NCBI GenBank assembly: GCA_021166685.1
Contig: JAJPEU010000007.1
Coordinates: forward strand, 1-64,000
Direction of reading: 5' to 3'
DNA from: Sulfurovum sp.
GTDB taxonomy: Bacteria > Campylobacterota > Campylobacteria > Campylobacterales > Sulfurovaceae
DNA: 64,000 bases
Shown here: in pieces, positions 9,942 to 21,314 of the stretch
Layout: each line of letters begins with the position of its first letter
How positions within the stretch are numbered: position 1 is the stretch's first letter
Made by a program: the position numbers and the translations under genes
The notes under the pieces: generated by a model
Seen by the model: the letters and a program-made list of their open reading frames with translations, nothing else
What the model was told of the DNA's origin: nothing
The model's database searches: none

Positions 9942-9974
9942 TGATCAAAAATTATACTCGGAGAATCTTTCCTT

Positions 9975-10775
9975 ATGAACCATCACAATCTTGACGATTT
10001 GATCATCGATAATATTGATCCAAAAAACAGTAAAATGAAAGGTATTTTGACCATTATCGCACTCATTATCGTTATTTTAATCGTGGCCATCATCCTTACT
10101 AAAATCATACTCAAAGATCCCAATACGCAAAGAATAGCCTTAGAAGAAAATAATACCGAACTCATCAGCCCGGAGCTTACACTGCAGCATGCTGTAGAAA
10201 CAGAGGAATCTAAAAAAAGTACTGTCCTTGACATACCTGCCAAAGAGGAACCAAAAAAAGATGAAATATCACTTTCTGCCCAAGAGATTTCTTCGCCCGA
10301 ACAGGAATCTGACGCATCAACAGAAAATCGGTCAATCCAAAGCGAACAAAAAGCAGAAATAGTTTCCAAAATAGTTGAACCTGATGAAGAAGTGTCCGAA
10401 TATACAGCAGCAGAAACCATTGAAGAAAAACCTGAAGAGACATCTCCCCAAAAAATAACTGCCCCTGCGAAAATTACAGAAAAAGCAGTTGCACAACCTG
10501 CCCAGGAAGAACCGGTAAAAATTCCGACGCCTTCTTCGCAGCCAACCGTCTCCTCACAATACTATATCCAAGTCGGCTCGTTCAGATCGATGCCTAGCGC
10601 ACAGTTTTTGAGTGTTATTAAAAATAGCGGTTTTGAATATCATATCGTGCCTGAACCCTTAAACAATACTAAAAAATTACTCATAGGGCCGTATACAAAC
10701 CGAAGTGAGGCTGATGCCGCAATCGTACGGGTTAAAGACCGCATCAATAAAAGTGCGTTTGTGATAAAAAAGTAG
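9975..10775 (+). CDS. SPOR-domain membrane protein
   Basis: The 266-residue protein has one transmembrane helix (about residues 25-45, GILTIIALIIVILIVAIIL). A long low-complexity linker rich in Glu, Lys, Pro and Ser follows, then a C-terminal SPOR domain (about 193-266, starting YYIQVGSF and containing LLIGPYTNRSEA). SPOR domains bind denuded glycan strands at division sites, so this is probably a septal envelope protein facing the periplasm. It precedes trpE by 7 nt. A gene of this type sits between the DUF1882 gene and aroE in Campylobacter too. Confidence 0.85.
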   Translation: MNHHNLDDLIIDNIDPKNSKMKGILTIIALIIVILIVAIILTKIILKDPNTQRIALEENNTELISPELTLQHAVETEESKKSTVLDIPAKEEPKKDEISLSAQEISSPEQESDASTENRSIQSEQKAEIVSKIVEPDEEVSEYTAAETIEEKPEETSPQKITAPAKITEKAVAQPAQEEPVKIPTPSSQPTVSSQYYIQVGSFRSMPSAQFLSVIKNSGFEYHIVPEPLNNTKKLLIGPYTNRSEADAAIVRVKDRINKSAFVIKK

Positions 10776-10782
10776 ATATACC

Positions 10783-12198
10783 ATGAACTGTAAAACTTTT
10801 CTTTTTGATCAATTAACTCCTGTTGCTTTATATGGAAAAATAAAAAATCTTTTTCCAAAAGAAATTACTATGCTTTTCGAAAGCGTTGTCAATACAAGCA
10901 ATGGAAATTTCAGTTTCATCACCGTCGGGGCGCAGGAACGCCTTACCTACAAAAATAACACAACAACCTATACTGATACGTCCGGAACAGAAAAAATCCT
11001 CAGGGAAAATCCTTTTTCATTTTTAAAAACCTACTATCAGACTATAAATAAATCAAGGTACCAAGAAAATGCATCCAAGGTTGGATTTTCATTTGTTGAC
11101 GGATTTATAGGCTTCATAGGCTATGATATGGTAAAGGTATTTGAGCCGACACTGGAAAAAAGCATGGGTCGCTTGCCTGATCCTCTGAACACTCCTGACC
11201 TTGATCTTGTGCGACCAAAAATCATTATCGCGTATTCACATAAAAATGCAAAAATCACTTTCATTCTTAATGATGAGCGTATGTCAAGTTCCCTACAAAA
11301 AATCGAAGCCATGCTGCAATCTGCGTTTGTGCCGATGCCCCTAAGTCCTGTGAAACTGGAAGATGAAGGAAACTTCAGTATTGAAGAAGAGCGTTTTAAG
11401 CAATTGGTTGATGAATCCAAAGAGAACATAAGAAGCGGCGACATTTTCCAAATTCTTATTTCCAACCGTTACACGCAAAAAGCCAAAGTTGACCCTTTGA
11501 GTTTCTATCGGGTCTTACGTTCAAAAAATCCTTCGCCTTATCTTTTTTTGCTTGATTATGAAAATTTTTCAATTTGCGGCTCTTCACCTGAAGTAATGGT
11601 TCGACTTACAGAAGGGGAGATACTTCTCCGCCCTATCGCAGGAACAAGAAAACGGGGCAAAAGTCATCGCAGAGACAAAGAGCTTGAGCTTGAAATGCTT
11701 TCTGACCCCAAGGAGTGCGCCGAACATTTAATGCTCGTAGATTTAGGAAGAAACGATGTGGGCCGAGTAGCGAAAACAGGAACTGTCAAAGTTACCGAAA
11801 TGATGCGCGTAGAACGCTACAGCCATGTGATGCATATGGTTTCTGATGTAGAAGCCGTTCTTCAAGAAGATAAAGATATGTTTGATCTCTTTGCAGCAAC
11901 ATTTACCGCAGGTACGATGACGGGTGCGCCCAAAATAAAAGCCATGGAGCTGATTGCACACTATGAAAATCTAAAACGCGGTTTTTACAGCGGAAGCGTT
12001 GGCTACTTTTCATTCAACGGAGATATGGATTCAGCCATTGCCATACGTACAGCACTGATCAAGCCTGACAGTATTACACTCCAAGCAGGTGCAGGAATTG
12101 TAGCAGATTCCAAGCCTGAGCTCGAGCATCTTGAGGTGAAAAATAAACTAGGAGCGCTCATGGCCACCCTTAAAGAGATGGAAACTTTCCAGCCATGA
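10783..12198 (+). CDS. trpE: Anthranilate synthase component I
   Basis: The 471-residue chorismate-utilising enzyme converts chorismate plus ammonia (normally from a TrpG subunit) to anthranilate, the first step of tryptophan synthesis. The C-terminal catalytic half shows RPIAGTRKRG, DPKECAEHLMLVDLGRND, TAGTMTGAPKIKAMELI and LQAGAGIVADS. Alanine in PIAGT, where PabB enzymes typically have lysine, favours TrpE over aminodeoxychorismate synthase. No trpG is adjacent, so the glutaminase subunit must be elsewhere. It ends with a 4-nt overlap into aroE, another gene of the same aromatic pathway. Confidence 0.88.
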   Translation: MNCKTFLFDQLTPVALYGKIKNLFPKEITMLFESVVNTSNGNFSFITVGAQERLTYKNNTTTYTDTSGTEKILRENPFSFLKTYYQTINKSRYQENASKVGFSFVDGFIGFIGYDMVKVFEPTLEKSMGRLPDPLNTPDLDLVRPKIIIAYSHKNAKITFILNDERMSSSLQKIEAMLQSAFVPMPLSPVKLEDEGNFSIEEERFKQLVDESKENIRSGDIFQILISNRYTQKAKVDPLSFYRVLRSKNPSPYLFLLDYENFSICGSSPEVMVRLTEGEILLRPIAGTRKRGKSHRRDKELELEMLSDPKECAEHLMLVDLGRNDVGRVAKTGTVKVTEMMRVERYSHVMHMVSDVEAVLQEDKDMFDLFAATFTAGTMTGAPKIKAMELIAHYENLKRGFYSGSVGYFSFNGDMDSAIAIRTALIKPDSITLQAGAGIVADSKPELEHLEVKNKLGALMATLKEMETFQP

Positions 12199-12989
12199 AA
12201 CAACTCTTCGCCATCTTTGGCAATCCGGTTGCACATTCCAAATCACCGCTCATGCACAATCTTGCCTTCAAAGGGTTGAACTACCCTGCATGCTATACGC
12301 GCTATCTGCTTAGAGACGGGAGGCGGCTCAAAGAAACTTTTTTTGCTTTAGGCCTAAAGGGTGCCAATATTACCGTACCCCACAAAGAAGAGGCTTTTAG
12401 GGCCTGTGATGTGGTAGATAGTTTTGCTCAAAAGGTAGGCGCCGTCAATACGATTGTAGAGCAGGGGGGCAGGCTCTATGGCTACAATACTGACGCACCG
12501 GGTCTTCTTAAGGCAATACAATCGCTTAAAGAAATCAAAACGATTCTCCTTCTGGGTGCCGGAGGCACGGCAAGGTCCACTGCTGTTATATTGAGAGATA
12601 CAGGATACGAAGTAATCCTCTTAAACCGAAGTGCCGAGCGATTAAAATATTACCAAGAGGAAGGGTTTGAAACGTATACCTTCGACAACTTTCAGCCAAA
12701 AACCTATGACCTTGTGATCAATATGACATCAGCCGGCTTAGAAAACAATCTTCTTCCTGCTCCGGAAGAAATACTTAAAAGAATCATCCCTTCTTCTAAA
12801 GCTTGCATAGATATTATTTACGGGAAAAACACTCCTTTTTTGCAATGGGTCAAAAACTACAATAAACCAACCAAAGACGGCAGCGATATGCTTCTTCATC
12901 AAGGGGTGATTGCTTTTGATTATTTTACTAATCACCGTTTCACACAAAGAGATATTGAACTGCATATGAAGCAAGTATTTTTGCTCTAA
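12195..12989 (+). CDS. aroE: Shikimate dehydrogenase
   Basis: The 264-residue NADPH-dependent enzyme reduces 3-dehydroshikimate to shikimate. The shikimate-binding N-terminus (FGNPVAHSKSPLMHN) and catalytic Lys in ANITVPHKE are present, as is GAVNTI. The nucleotide-binding loop is LLLGAGGTARS. The ATG overlaps the trpE stop, indicating co-translation with an upstream gene that uses the pathway's end product. Confidence 0.95.
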   Translation: MKQLFAIFGNPVAHSKSPLMHNLAFKGLNYPACYTRYLLRDGRRLKETFFALGLKGANITVPHKEEAFRACDVVDSFAQKVGAVNTIVEQGGRLYGYNTDAPGLLKAIQSLKEIKTILLLGAGGTARSTAVILRDTGYEVILLNRSAERLKYYQEEGFETYTFDNFQPKTYDLVINMTSAGLENNLLPAPEEILKRIIPSSKACIDIIYGKNTPFLQWVKNYNKPTKDGSDMLLHQGVIAFDYFTNHRFTQRDIELHMKQVFLL

Positions 12990-13017
12990 AGCATTGCCTA
13001 TTTGACTTTAATTAACC

Positions 13018-13031
13018 TTTTATGCATAAAA
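13018..13031. promoter_or_regulatory. 14-bp perfect palindrome upstream of the response regulator
   Basis: TTTTATGCATAAAA is self-complementary over all 14 bases and lies 31 nt before the regulator start. TATTAT at 13041-13046 and TAAAAT at 13027-13032 are possible -10 boxes, so the palindrome would cover or flank the core promoter. It could be an autoregulatory operator; this is inference. Confidence 0.45.
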
Positions 13032-13061
13032 TAAAGAAAATATTATCAAAAGGCTAGAAAA

Positions 13062-13712
13062 ATGATAAATATCCTTATGATTGAAGATGATACAGAATTT
13101 GCTGAACTTTTAAGTGAATACCTTGCCCAGCATGACATAAAAATTACCAACTATGAAGATCCTTATCTGGGCTTAAGCGCAGGTGTTAAAAAATATGATT
13201 TGCTTATTCTTGATCTGACACTGCCGGGTATGGATGGACTTGAAGTGTGCAAAGAAGTCGTACAAAAATACAATATTCCCATCATCATTTCTTCAGCCAG
13301 ATCAGACATCAACGATAAAGTGCAGGGGTTGGCGCTTGGAGCAGATGACTATCTTCCAAAACCCTACGATCCCAAAGAGATGTATGCCAGAATCACGTCT
13401 TTGCTTAGACGTTACCACAAAACACAACAAGGCGAAGATATCTCTAAAAGTGATTTTGAAATAAAAGGCGACACTATTTATTTTAAGGGGGGGGCGCTCT
13501 TCCTAACCCCTGCAGAATTTGACGTCCTTTCGCTTCTCGTCAAGCATCAAGGCATTACACAATCCCGCGAACAAATCATCAATACATCCCAAACCATGAG
13601 CATTGATTCGCAAGGAAAAAGTCTGGATGTCATCATTTCAAAAATACGTTCAAAACTTGATGACCCCAAACGCATCCAAGCGGTACGAGGCATTGGATAC
13701 AAGCTCGTATGA
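13062..13712 (+). CDS. OmpR-type response regulator (ArsR-like) containing a G8 tract
   Basis: The 216-residue regulator has a receiver domain (about 1-118) with acidic pocket EDD (8-10), phospho-acceptor Asp51 in LILDLTLPGMDG and Lys100 in DDYLPKPYDP. A winged-helix DNA-binding domain follows (about 125-216; SLDVIISKIRSKLDDP, AVRGIGYKL). It resembles the regulators paired with ArsS-type kinases in this phylum. A run of eight G (13487-13494) sits at the start of the DNA-binding domain. Gain or loss of one G would shift the frame and meet a stop within about a dozen codons, leaving a receiver only. The stop overlaps the kinase start by 4 nt. Confidence 0.88.
   Translation: MINILMIEDDTEFAELLSEYLAQHDIKITNYEDPYLGLSAGVKKYDLLILDLTLPGMDGLEVCKEVVQKYNIPIIISSARSDINDKVQGLALGADDYLPKPYDPKEMYARITSLLRRYHKTQQGEDISKSDFEIKGDTIYFKGGALFLTPAEFDVLSLLVKHQGITQSREQIINTSQTMSIDSQGKSLDVIISKIRSKLDDPKRIQAVRGIGYKLV
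13487..13494 (+). repeat. Homopolymeric G8 tract inside the response-regulator gene
   Basis: Eight consecutive G residues encode part of FKGGALF. Tracts of this kind mediate slipped-strand phase variation in Campylobacter and Helicobacter. As written the gene is in the 'on' frame. Confidence 0.8.
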
Positions 13713-14902
13713 AAAGTTTTACTTCTCTTCGCAGCAAAATTAATCTTGTATTTTCCATCACACTGTTGCTGCTTGGTATACTTTTTATCGTATCAATTAA
13801 ATACGATCACAATAAAGTCGAAGATCTCACGGAGACACAAGAAAGAGAGATATCCCATTATCTTTATATGTATTTTTTAAAACACGGTAAGATCGACGAA
13901 GCCTATCTGGAAGCACAGAATATTTCCATTATTACAGACAAGGGCCAATTGGTACAAATAGAACGCTACTTTAAAGATAAAGGCAACTATACACGCTATG
14001 CTGTAGATACCTATCGTCTAAAGCGTATTATCCTTATCAATAATGACCGATTTAAACTCTTTCTCGAAAATAAAAACAAAGCCGTTTTTCCGCTCAAACG
14101 CGCGCTTATCTTTTCAACGGTGTTTTTTTTAATACTTATGCTTTATCTTTGGATCATTAGAAGTCTTAAGCCGCTGTCTGTGCTCAAACAAAAAATACAA
14201 ACATTTTCCCAGGGCAATTTAAACATTGCGTGCACCAGCGACAAAGAAGATGAAATTGCTGAAGTTGCCAATGAATTTGATCATGCAGTCAAAATGATAC
14301 GTGAATTGCTGCAGTCAAGACAATTGTTCTTGCGGGCGATTATGCATGAGCTTAAAACACCTATTGCCAAAGGAAGACTGGTAAGCGAGATGCTGAGCGA
14401 AGAAAAACATAAAGTACGGCTGCATAGTATCTTTGAAAGGCTCAATCTTCTCATAGATGAGTTTGCTAAAATTGAGAAAATTACTTCTAAAAATTTCAAA
14501 TTGGATATCAAATCTTATAAAGTGAGTGATCTTGTAGAAGCCAGCATTGATCTGCTGATGATAGAAAATCCAAAACAATTTATCCGTCTAGAGATCAAAA
14601 AAGACTATCAATTGGACGTAGATTTTGAACTCTTTTGCCTGGTGATTAAAAATTTACTGGACAATGGCATCAAATACAGTATTGACAAAAGCGTAACAGT
14701 CATTATCGATACAGATAATTTTTTGATTATCAACAAAGGAGAAGCCCTAAAAGAGCCTTTGGAAAACTATTTTGGACCTTTTCACGCTTCTCAAAAAGGT
14801 TTGGGACTGGGTATTTACATCATAAAGAGTATTTTGGATATCCATCAAATGAAATTCACTTATCGCCATGAAGAGAAAGAAAATATCTTCATGGTGCGCT
14901 AA
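13709..14902 (+). CDS. ArsS-like sensor histidine kinase
   Basis: The 397-residue membrane kinase has two transmembrane helices (about 11-30 and 133-152) enclosing a small periplasmic sensor of roughly 100 residues. A HAMP-like segment follows, then a dimerisation domain with His213 in IMHELKTPIAKGRL, typical of ArsS-type kinases. The ATPase domain has an N box (NLLDNGIKYS) and a G box (KGLGLGIYIIKS). It should phosphorylate the regulator encoded just upstream. The ligand is not evident; ArsS of Helicobacter senses acid, but that cannot be assumed here. Confidence 0.85.
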   Translation: MKSFTSLRSKINLVFSITLLLLGILFIVSIKYDHNKVEDLTETQEREISHYLYMYFLKHGKIDEAYLEAQNISIITDKGQLVQIERYFKDKGNYTRYAVDTYRLKRIILINNDRFKLFLENKNKAVFPLKRALIFSTVFFLILMLYLWIIRSLKPLSVLKQKIQTFSQGNLNIACTSDKEDEIAEVANEFDHAVKMIRELLQSRQLFLRAIMHELKTPIAKGRLVSEMLSEEKHKVRLHSIFERLNLLIDEFAKIEKITSKNFKLDIKSYKVSDLVEASIDLLMIENPKQFIRLEIKKDYQLDVDFELFCLVIKNLLDNGIKYSIDKSVTVIIDTDNFLIINKGEALKEPLENYFGPFHASQKGLGLGIYIIKSILDIHQMKFTYRHEEKENIFMVR

Positions 14903-14911
14903 GAAAATATA

Positions 14912-16258
14912 TTATTTTGATATATTTATCGTATCTGAGAGTGTAAACGCAAGTTCCAACGCTTGGCTTGCATTGAGCCTTGGATCGCATTGAGTGTGGT
15001 AACGGCTTGCAAGTCCTTCGTCTGTGATTGCACAAGAGGTACTTCCTGTACACTCAGTCACATCATTGCCCGTCATTTCAAGATGAATGCCTGCTGCTAC
15101 CGTACCCATTTCTTTGTGAATGGCAAAGAACTGTTTCACTTCACTTAAAATGTTATCAAAATCTCTGGTTTTAAACCCGGTGGAACTCTTTTCTACATTT
15201 CCGTGCATTGGGTCACACGACCATACCACATTTTTGCCTTCATCTTTGACACGCTTAAGCAGCGCAGGAAAATACTGGGCTATTTTGTCTGCGCCCATGC
15301 GCACTATAAGATTCAACCTTCCTTCTTCATTGTGAGGGTTGAGCGCATCAATAAGCGCTATAAGTTCATCTTCTTGTATGCTAGGACCTACTTTAACTCC
15401 AATAGGATTTTTTATGCCCCTAAAATACTCAATATGTGCTTCTGTGAGATCTCTGGTTCTATCGCCGATCCACAACATATGCGCTGAACAGTCATACCAT
15501 TCTCCTGTTTCTGTATCAAGTCTCGTTAAAGCTTCTTCATAATTAAGGAGCAATGCTTCATGCGAGGTATACACTGTGGTTTGATGAAGTTGCGGCAAAG
15601 TATCGCTATTGAGTCCGCAAGCAGCCATAAAATTCATTGCATAATCTATTTTTTCGCTCAATTCATCATATTTTTTTCCCAGAGGATTATCTTTGATAAA
15701 ATCCAAATTCCACTGATGCACTTTTTTTAAGTCCGCCAAGCCTCCTCTTGAAAAAGCACGCAAAAGATTGAGCGTAGCCGCCGATTGATTATAGGCCCTA
15801 ATCATGTTGTGAGGGTTGGGCACTCTAGCTTCTTTGGTAAATTCAATACCATTGATGATATCCCCGCGATAGCTAGGAAGTGTTTCACCGTTTATCTCTT
15901 CAAAATCACTGCTTCTTGGTTTTGCAAATTGTCCTGCAATGCGCCCCACCTTGACCACAGGCTTTCCCGTAGAGTACATCAGCACCATGTTCATCTGCAG
16001 CATCAATTTAAAAAGATTCTTAATGCTTTTAGCACTAAAATCACTAAAACTTTCTGCACAATCTCCGCCCTGAAGCAAAAAAGCCTCTCCGCGCCCTGCT
16101 TGAGCCAATTTTTCCTTAAGTCTTCTTGCCTCGCCGGCAAAAATCAGCGGAGGATAAGAACTAAGTTCTTTTTCTGCTTTTTTGAGTTCTTCTTTGTTTT
16201 CATAGGTTGGTTGTTGCTTTATAGGAAAATCTCTCCAGCTGCCAGGTGTCCAACTCAT
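14912..16258 (-). CDS. Class II 3-deoxy-7-phosphoheptulonate synthase
   Basis: The 448-residue plant-type (class II) DAHP synthase condenses phosphoenolpyruvate with erythrose 4-phosphate, the entry step of the shikimate pathway. Diagnostic stretches are [49 protein letters not shown] and WSCDPMHGN. It starts with [12 protein letters not shown], the usual family N-terminus. It converges on the two-component genes with only 9 nt between, so its transcript ends against them. It complements trpE and aroE in the same window. Confidence 0.95.
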   Translation of the reverse strand: MSWTPGSWRDFPIKQQPTYENKEELKKAEKELSSYPPLIFAGEARRLKEKLAQAGRGEAFLLQGGDCAESFSDFSAKSIKNLFKLMLQMNMVLMYSTGKPVVKVGRIAGQFAKPRSSDFEEINGETLPSYRGDIINGIEFTKEARVPNPHNMIRAYNQSAATLNLLRAFSRGGLADLKKVHQWNLDFIKDNPLGKKYDELSEKIDYAMNFMAACGLNSDTLPQLHQTTVYTSHEALLLNYEEALTRLDTETGEWYDCSAHMLWIGDRTRDLTEAHIEYFRGIKNPIGVKVGPSIQEDELIALIDALNPHNEEGRLNLIVRMGADKIAQYFPALLKRVKDEGKNVVWSCDPMHGNVEKSSTGFKTRDFDNILSEVKQFFAIHKEMGTVAAGIHLEMTGNDVTECTGSTSCAITDEGLASRYHTQCDPRLNASQALELAFTLSDTINISK

Positions 16259-16330
16259 TATATGTCCTTCAAATAAATTGGGAGATTATAGCTTAAAACA
16301 TTTGAAAAACAAAATTAAAACGAATCACCC

Positions 16331-16385
16331 TGTGAACAAGTAGTTTAAAAACAGCTTATTCACTTCGTGAAAAACGTGTGAATAA
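16331..16385. promoter_or_regulatory. Cluster of three DnaA-box-like 9-mers
   Basis: In the 171-nt gap between the DAHP synthase gene and cmoA are TGTGAACAA (16331-16339, reverse complement TTGTTCACA), TTATTCACT (16356-16364) and TGTGAATAA (16377-16385, reverse complement TTATTCACA). All fit TTRTTCAC plus one base, close to DnaA boxes. An AT-rich stretch follows. The last two also form an inverted repeat, so a transcription-factor site is an alternative. Confidence 0.35.
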
Positions 16386-16429
16386 CTTATATTAAATAAT
16401 ACAACTCGTATTTTAGGACAATAAAAATA

Positions 16430-17140
16430 TTATTGTTTTTTTGCAACAAACGTTACAAAATTTGCCCACTGAAAAACAGTCTCCACTTGAGCAAATCCGG
16501 CCTCTTTACACATCTGTATGTTTTCTTCAATTGTAAAAGGTATCAAAACGTTTTCAAGGGCTTCGCGCTTTTGGGCTATCTCATACTCACTGTAGCCCTG
16601 TGTTTTTTTATAGTCATAATAAATATCGATCATCTGCTTGTCAAGTCTTTTATCAACAAATATCACTTTCTCAGAAAAAATAAATACTCCGTCTTCACCT
16701 AATCCTTCAAATATACTTTTAACAAGTTCTATGCGCTGCATAGGACGAATAAACTGAAGCGTATAGTTGGCAATGACGATATCTTCGTTTTTATACTCAT
16801 ACGCCAACATATCGGCAAGCTCAAGCTTTATATCCGCGCCAAAAGCCTGACATTTTTGTCTTGCTCTCTCAAGCATCGCCTCCGAATTATCCAACCCCTT
16901 TAGTTCCATCCTGGCATCCATCTTAGCATACAGATCAAGCAGAAATTTCCCTGTAGAAGAGCCTAAATCAAGTACTTTTTTTCCTTCTTTTTGCTCAAAC
17001 AAAATCAATGAAATAATCAGTTTTCTTACCTCATCATAAAATGGCACAGACCGGCTGAGCATATCATCGAATACGGAGGCAACTGTTTCATCAAATTCAA
17101 ACTTCTTTTCTATAGGTTTTTCAAATACTTTATCTTTCAT
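16430..17140 (-). CDS. cmoA: Carboxy-S-adenosyl-L-methionine synthase
   Basis: The 236-residue methyltransferase-fold enzyme uses S-adenosylmethionine and prephenate to make carboxy-SAM, used by CmoB to modify wobble uridine in tRNA. The SAM-binding motif is [15 protein letters not shown], followed by [13 protein letters not shown] and [13 protein letters not shown], all typical of CmoA. Its start overlaps the ribF stop by 4 nt (ATGA), placing it last in a ligA-tlyA-ribF-cmoA operon. A CmoA-like gene occupies the same place in Campylobacter. Confidence 0.88.
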   Translation of the reverse strand: MKDKVFEKPIEKKFEFDETVASVFDDMLSRSVPFYDEVRKLIISLILFEQKEGKKVLDLGSSTGKFLLDLYAKMDARMELKGLDNSEAMLERARQKCQAFGADIKLELADMLAYEYKNEDIVIANYTLQFIRPMQRIELVKSIFEGLGEDGVFIFSEKVIFVDKRLDKQMIDIYYDYKKTQGYSEYEIAQKREALENVLIPFTIEENIQMCKEAGFAQVETVFQWANFVTFVAKKQ

Positions 17141-17940
17141 TCAACATTTCCTGCCTGCTTGATATCGTTATCTATCTGTATCTTGAGCGCATCTAAATTT
17201 TCAAATTTTTTATTTACGCGCAAAAATGCTAAAAATTCCACCAGGAGGGTGCCTTCAATTGCACCAAAATCTTCATTTAGAATATGTATTTCTACGGCAT
17301 ATGAACCATCAGTACTGATACGATGCCCCAGGAAGCTGACACTTTGATACCATTTCTGTTTGATTTTTGTTCGTGTAGCATAGACGCCTTCTTTGGGAAG
17401 CTGATAATGGTCAATACGAAGGTTGAGTGTGGGAACAAGCGCCTTTCTCCCCAAACCTTGCCCCTGGATGATCTTTCCTTCTATCTGATAAAGTCGTCCG
17501 AGCAAAAGGTTTGCCATGTCTACAGAACCCTCTTTAAGGTAACTTTTGATGTTGCGAGAGTGCACTGCAATACCTTGTGTGCTTACCTCTTCTATAATAC
17601 ATACCTCTCCGTCAAACATCTCTTTGAGCCGTTGTGCGTTGCCGGCTTTGGATTTTCCAAAATGAAAATCATACCCTACCACTATCTTTTTCAACGAAGG
17701 AAAATCCGCCTTTAATCTCTGCACAAAAGCTTCAGGAGTCAAAGCGTTGATCTTTTCAAAATGATAAAAATGGCATTCTCTGTCTGTATAGAGTGTGCGT
17801 TTGTAGCCAGGGGTAAGATATCCGCCGTTGCGCTCTATAATTACAATCGCTTGAACCTGTCCGATAAGTACTTGATGCGCAATATGCATACCGTCAAATG
17901 ATCCAATCGCTATAGAGGTGATTTGATTGGTTAAATGCAC
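17137..17940 (-). CDS. ribF: Bifunctional riboflavin kinase / FAD synthetase
   Basis: The 267-residue enzyme phosphorylates riboflavin to FMN and adenylates it to FAD. The N-terminal nucleotidyltransferase domain has [14 protein letters not shown] (family GxFDGxHxGH) and [15 protein letters not shown]. The C-terminal kinase domain has [19 protein letters not shown], with PTLN replacing the usual PTAN. It is somewhat short (about 310 in E. coli), as is common in this phylum. It sits 1 nt after tlyA and overlaps cmoA. Confidence 0.92.
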   Translation of the reverse strand: MHLTNQITSIAIGSFDGMHIAHQVLIGQVQAIVIIERNGGYLTPGYKRTLYTDRECHFYHFEKINALTPEAFVQRLKADFPSLKKIVVGYDFHFGKSKAGNAQRLKEMFDGEVCIIEEVSTQGIAVHSRNIKSYLKEGSVDMANLLLGRLYQIEGKIIQGQGLGRKALVPTLNLRIDHYQLPKEGVYATRTKIKQKWYQSVSFLGHRISTDGSYAVEIHILNEDFGAIEGTLLVEFLAFLRVNKKFENLDALKIQIDNDIKQAGNVE

Positions 17941-17941
17941 G

Positions 17942-20604
<2,663 letters not shown>

Positions 20605-20675
20605 CTATTATCTTTATCAACAAAGGAAGTATGTTTTATTGACGTTATTTTATCATTGTTACACCCGCCGGAGGC

Positions 20676-21314
20676 TTATGGCTTTAAAACTGTCTTTTCT
20701 TTTTTTGTATCCTGCATAGGCTTTGTATGCAAAAGATAGATATCCAAAAATGCTTTGGTGCGTGCCAGATATTCTCTAAGCTTCATTCTGTATGCCGCCT
20801 TGGTCCCTTCACTATCTTTGGCAGCAAAACCGATTGCCTTTTGCCCCTTCTTTTTGGCAATAAACAGCGCTCTTTCCAAATGAAACCGCTGAGAGACGAT
20901 AACATAATCCTCCACCCCAAAAACCTCTTTGGTTCTTGCTATAGAATCAAATGTTCTCAACCCTGCATTGTCAAGCATAATATGCTTGGAAGGCACGCCG
21001 GCACGAATGAGATCTTTTTGCATTGTTGTTGTTTCATCATAATATTGGGTACTGTTGTCTCCTGAAACTAAAATGTCTTTTACTTTGCCTGCTTTGAAAA
21101 GTGCGGCCGCTGCACGTATGCGATAGGTATAAAAATAGTTTTTTTTGTCTTTGGCGATGTACTTTGCCGTGCCCAAAAGCAATGCGGTTTTTTTAGAAGG
21201 AAGTTTGCGGATATCAGCATAGATAGAAGTGCTTGCCTGCTGCGTTACGATCGCATTTATGCCTGCAACTGCAAATACGCATACAACAAATGCAATCCCT
21301 ATCCATCGTATCAC
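20676..21314 (-). CDS. DUF218 (SanA/ElyC/YdcF-type) membrane protein
   Basis: The 212-residue protein begins with a hydrophobic segment (WIGIAFVVCVFAVAGINAIV), an uncleaved anchor or signal sequence. A DUF218 fold follows, with ALLLGTAKY, DILVSGDNSTQ and DYVIVSQRFHLERALFIAKKKG; this pattern resembles SanA, which affects envelope permeability in enterics. Biochemical activity is unknown. It starts with GTG overlapping the folP stop (GTGA), so it is the last gene of the lysC-hobA-holB-folP operon. Confidence 0.82.
   Translation of the reverse strand: MIRWIGIAFVVCVFAVAGINAIVTQQASTSIYADIRKLPSKKTALLLGTAKYIAKDKKNYFYTYRIRAAAALFKAGKVKDILVSGDNSTQYYDETTTMQKDLIRAGVPSKHIMLDNAGLRTFDSIARTKEVFGVEDYVIVSQRFHLERALFIAKKKGQKAIGFAAKDSEGTKAAYRMKLREYLARTKAFLDIYLLHTKPMQDTKKEKTVLKP

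Noticed and set aside
15785-16276. 163-codon plus-strand frame inside the DAHP synthase gene
   Set aside because: It is a shadow frame antisense to conserved catalytic motifs.
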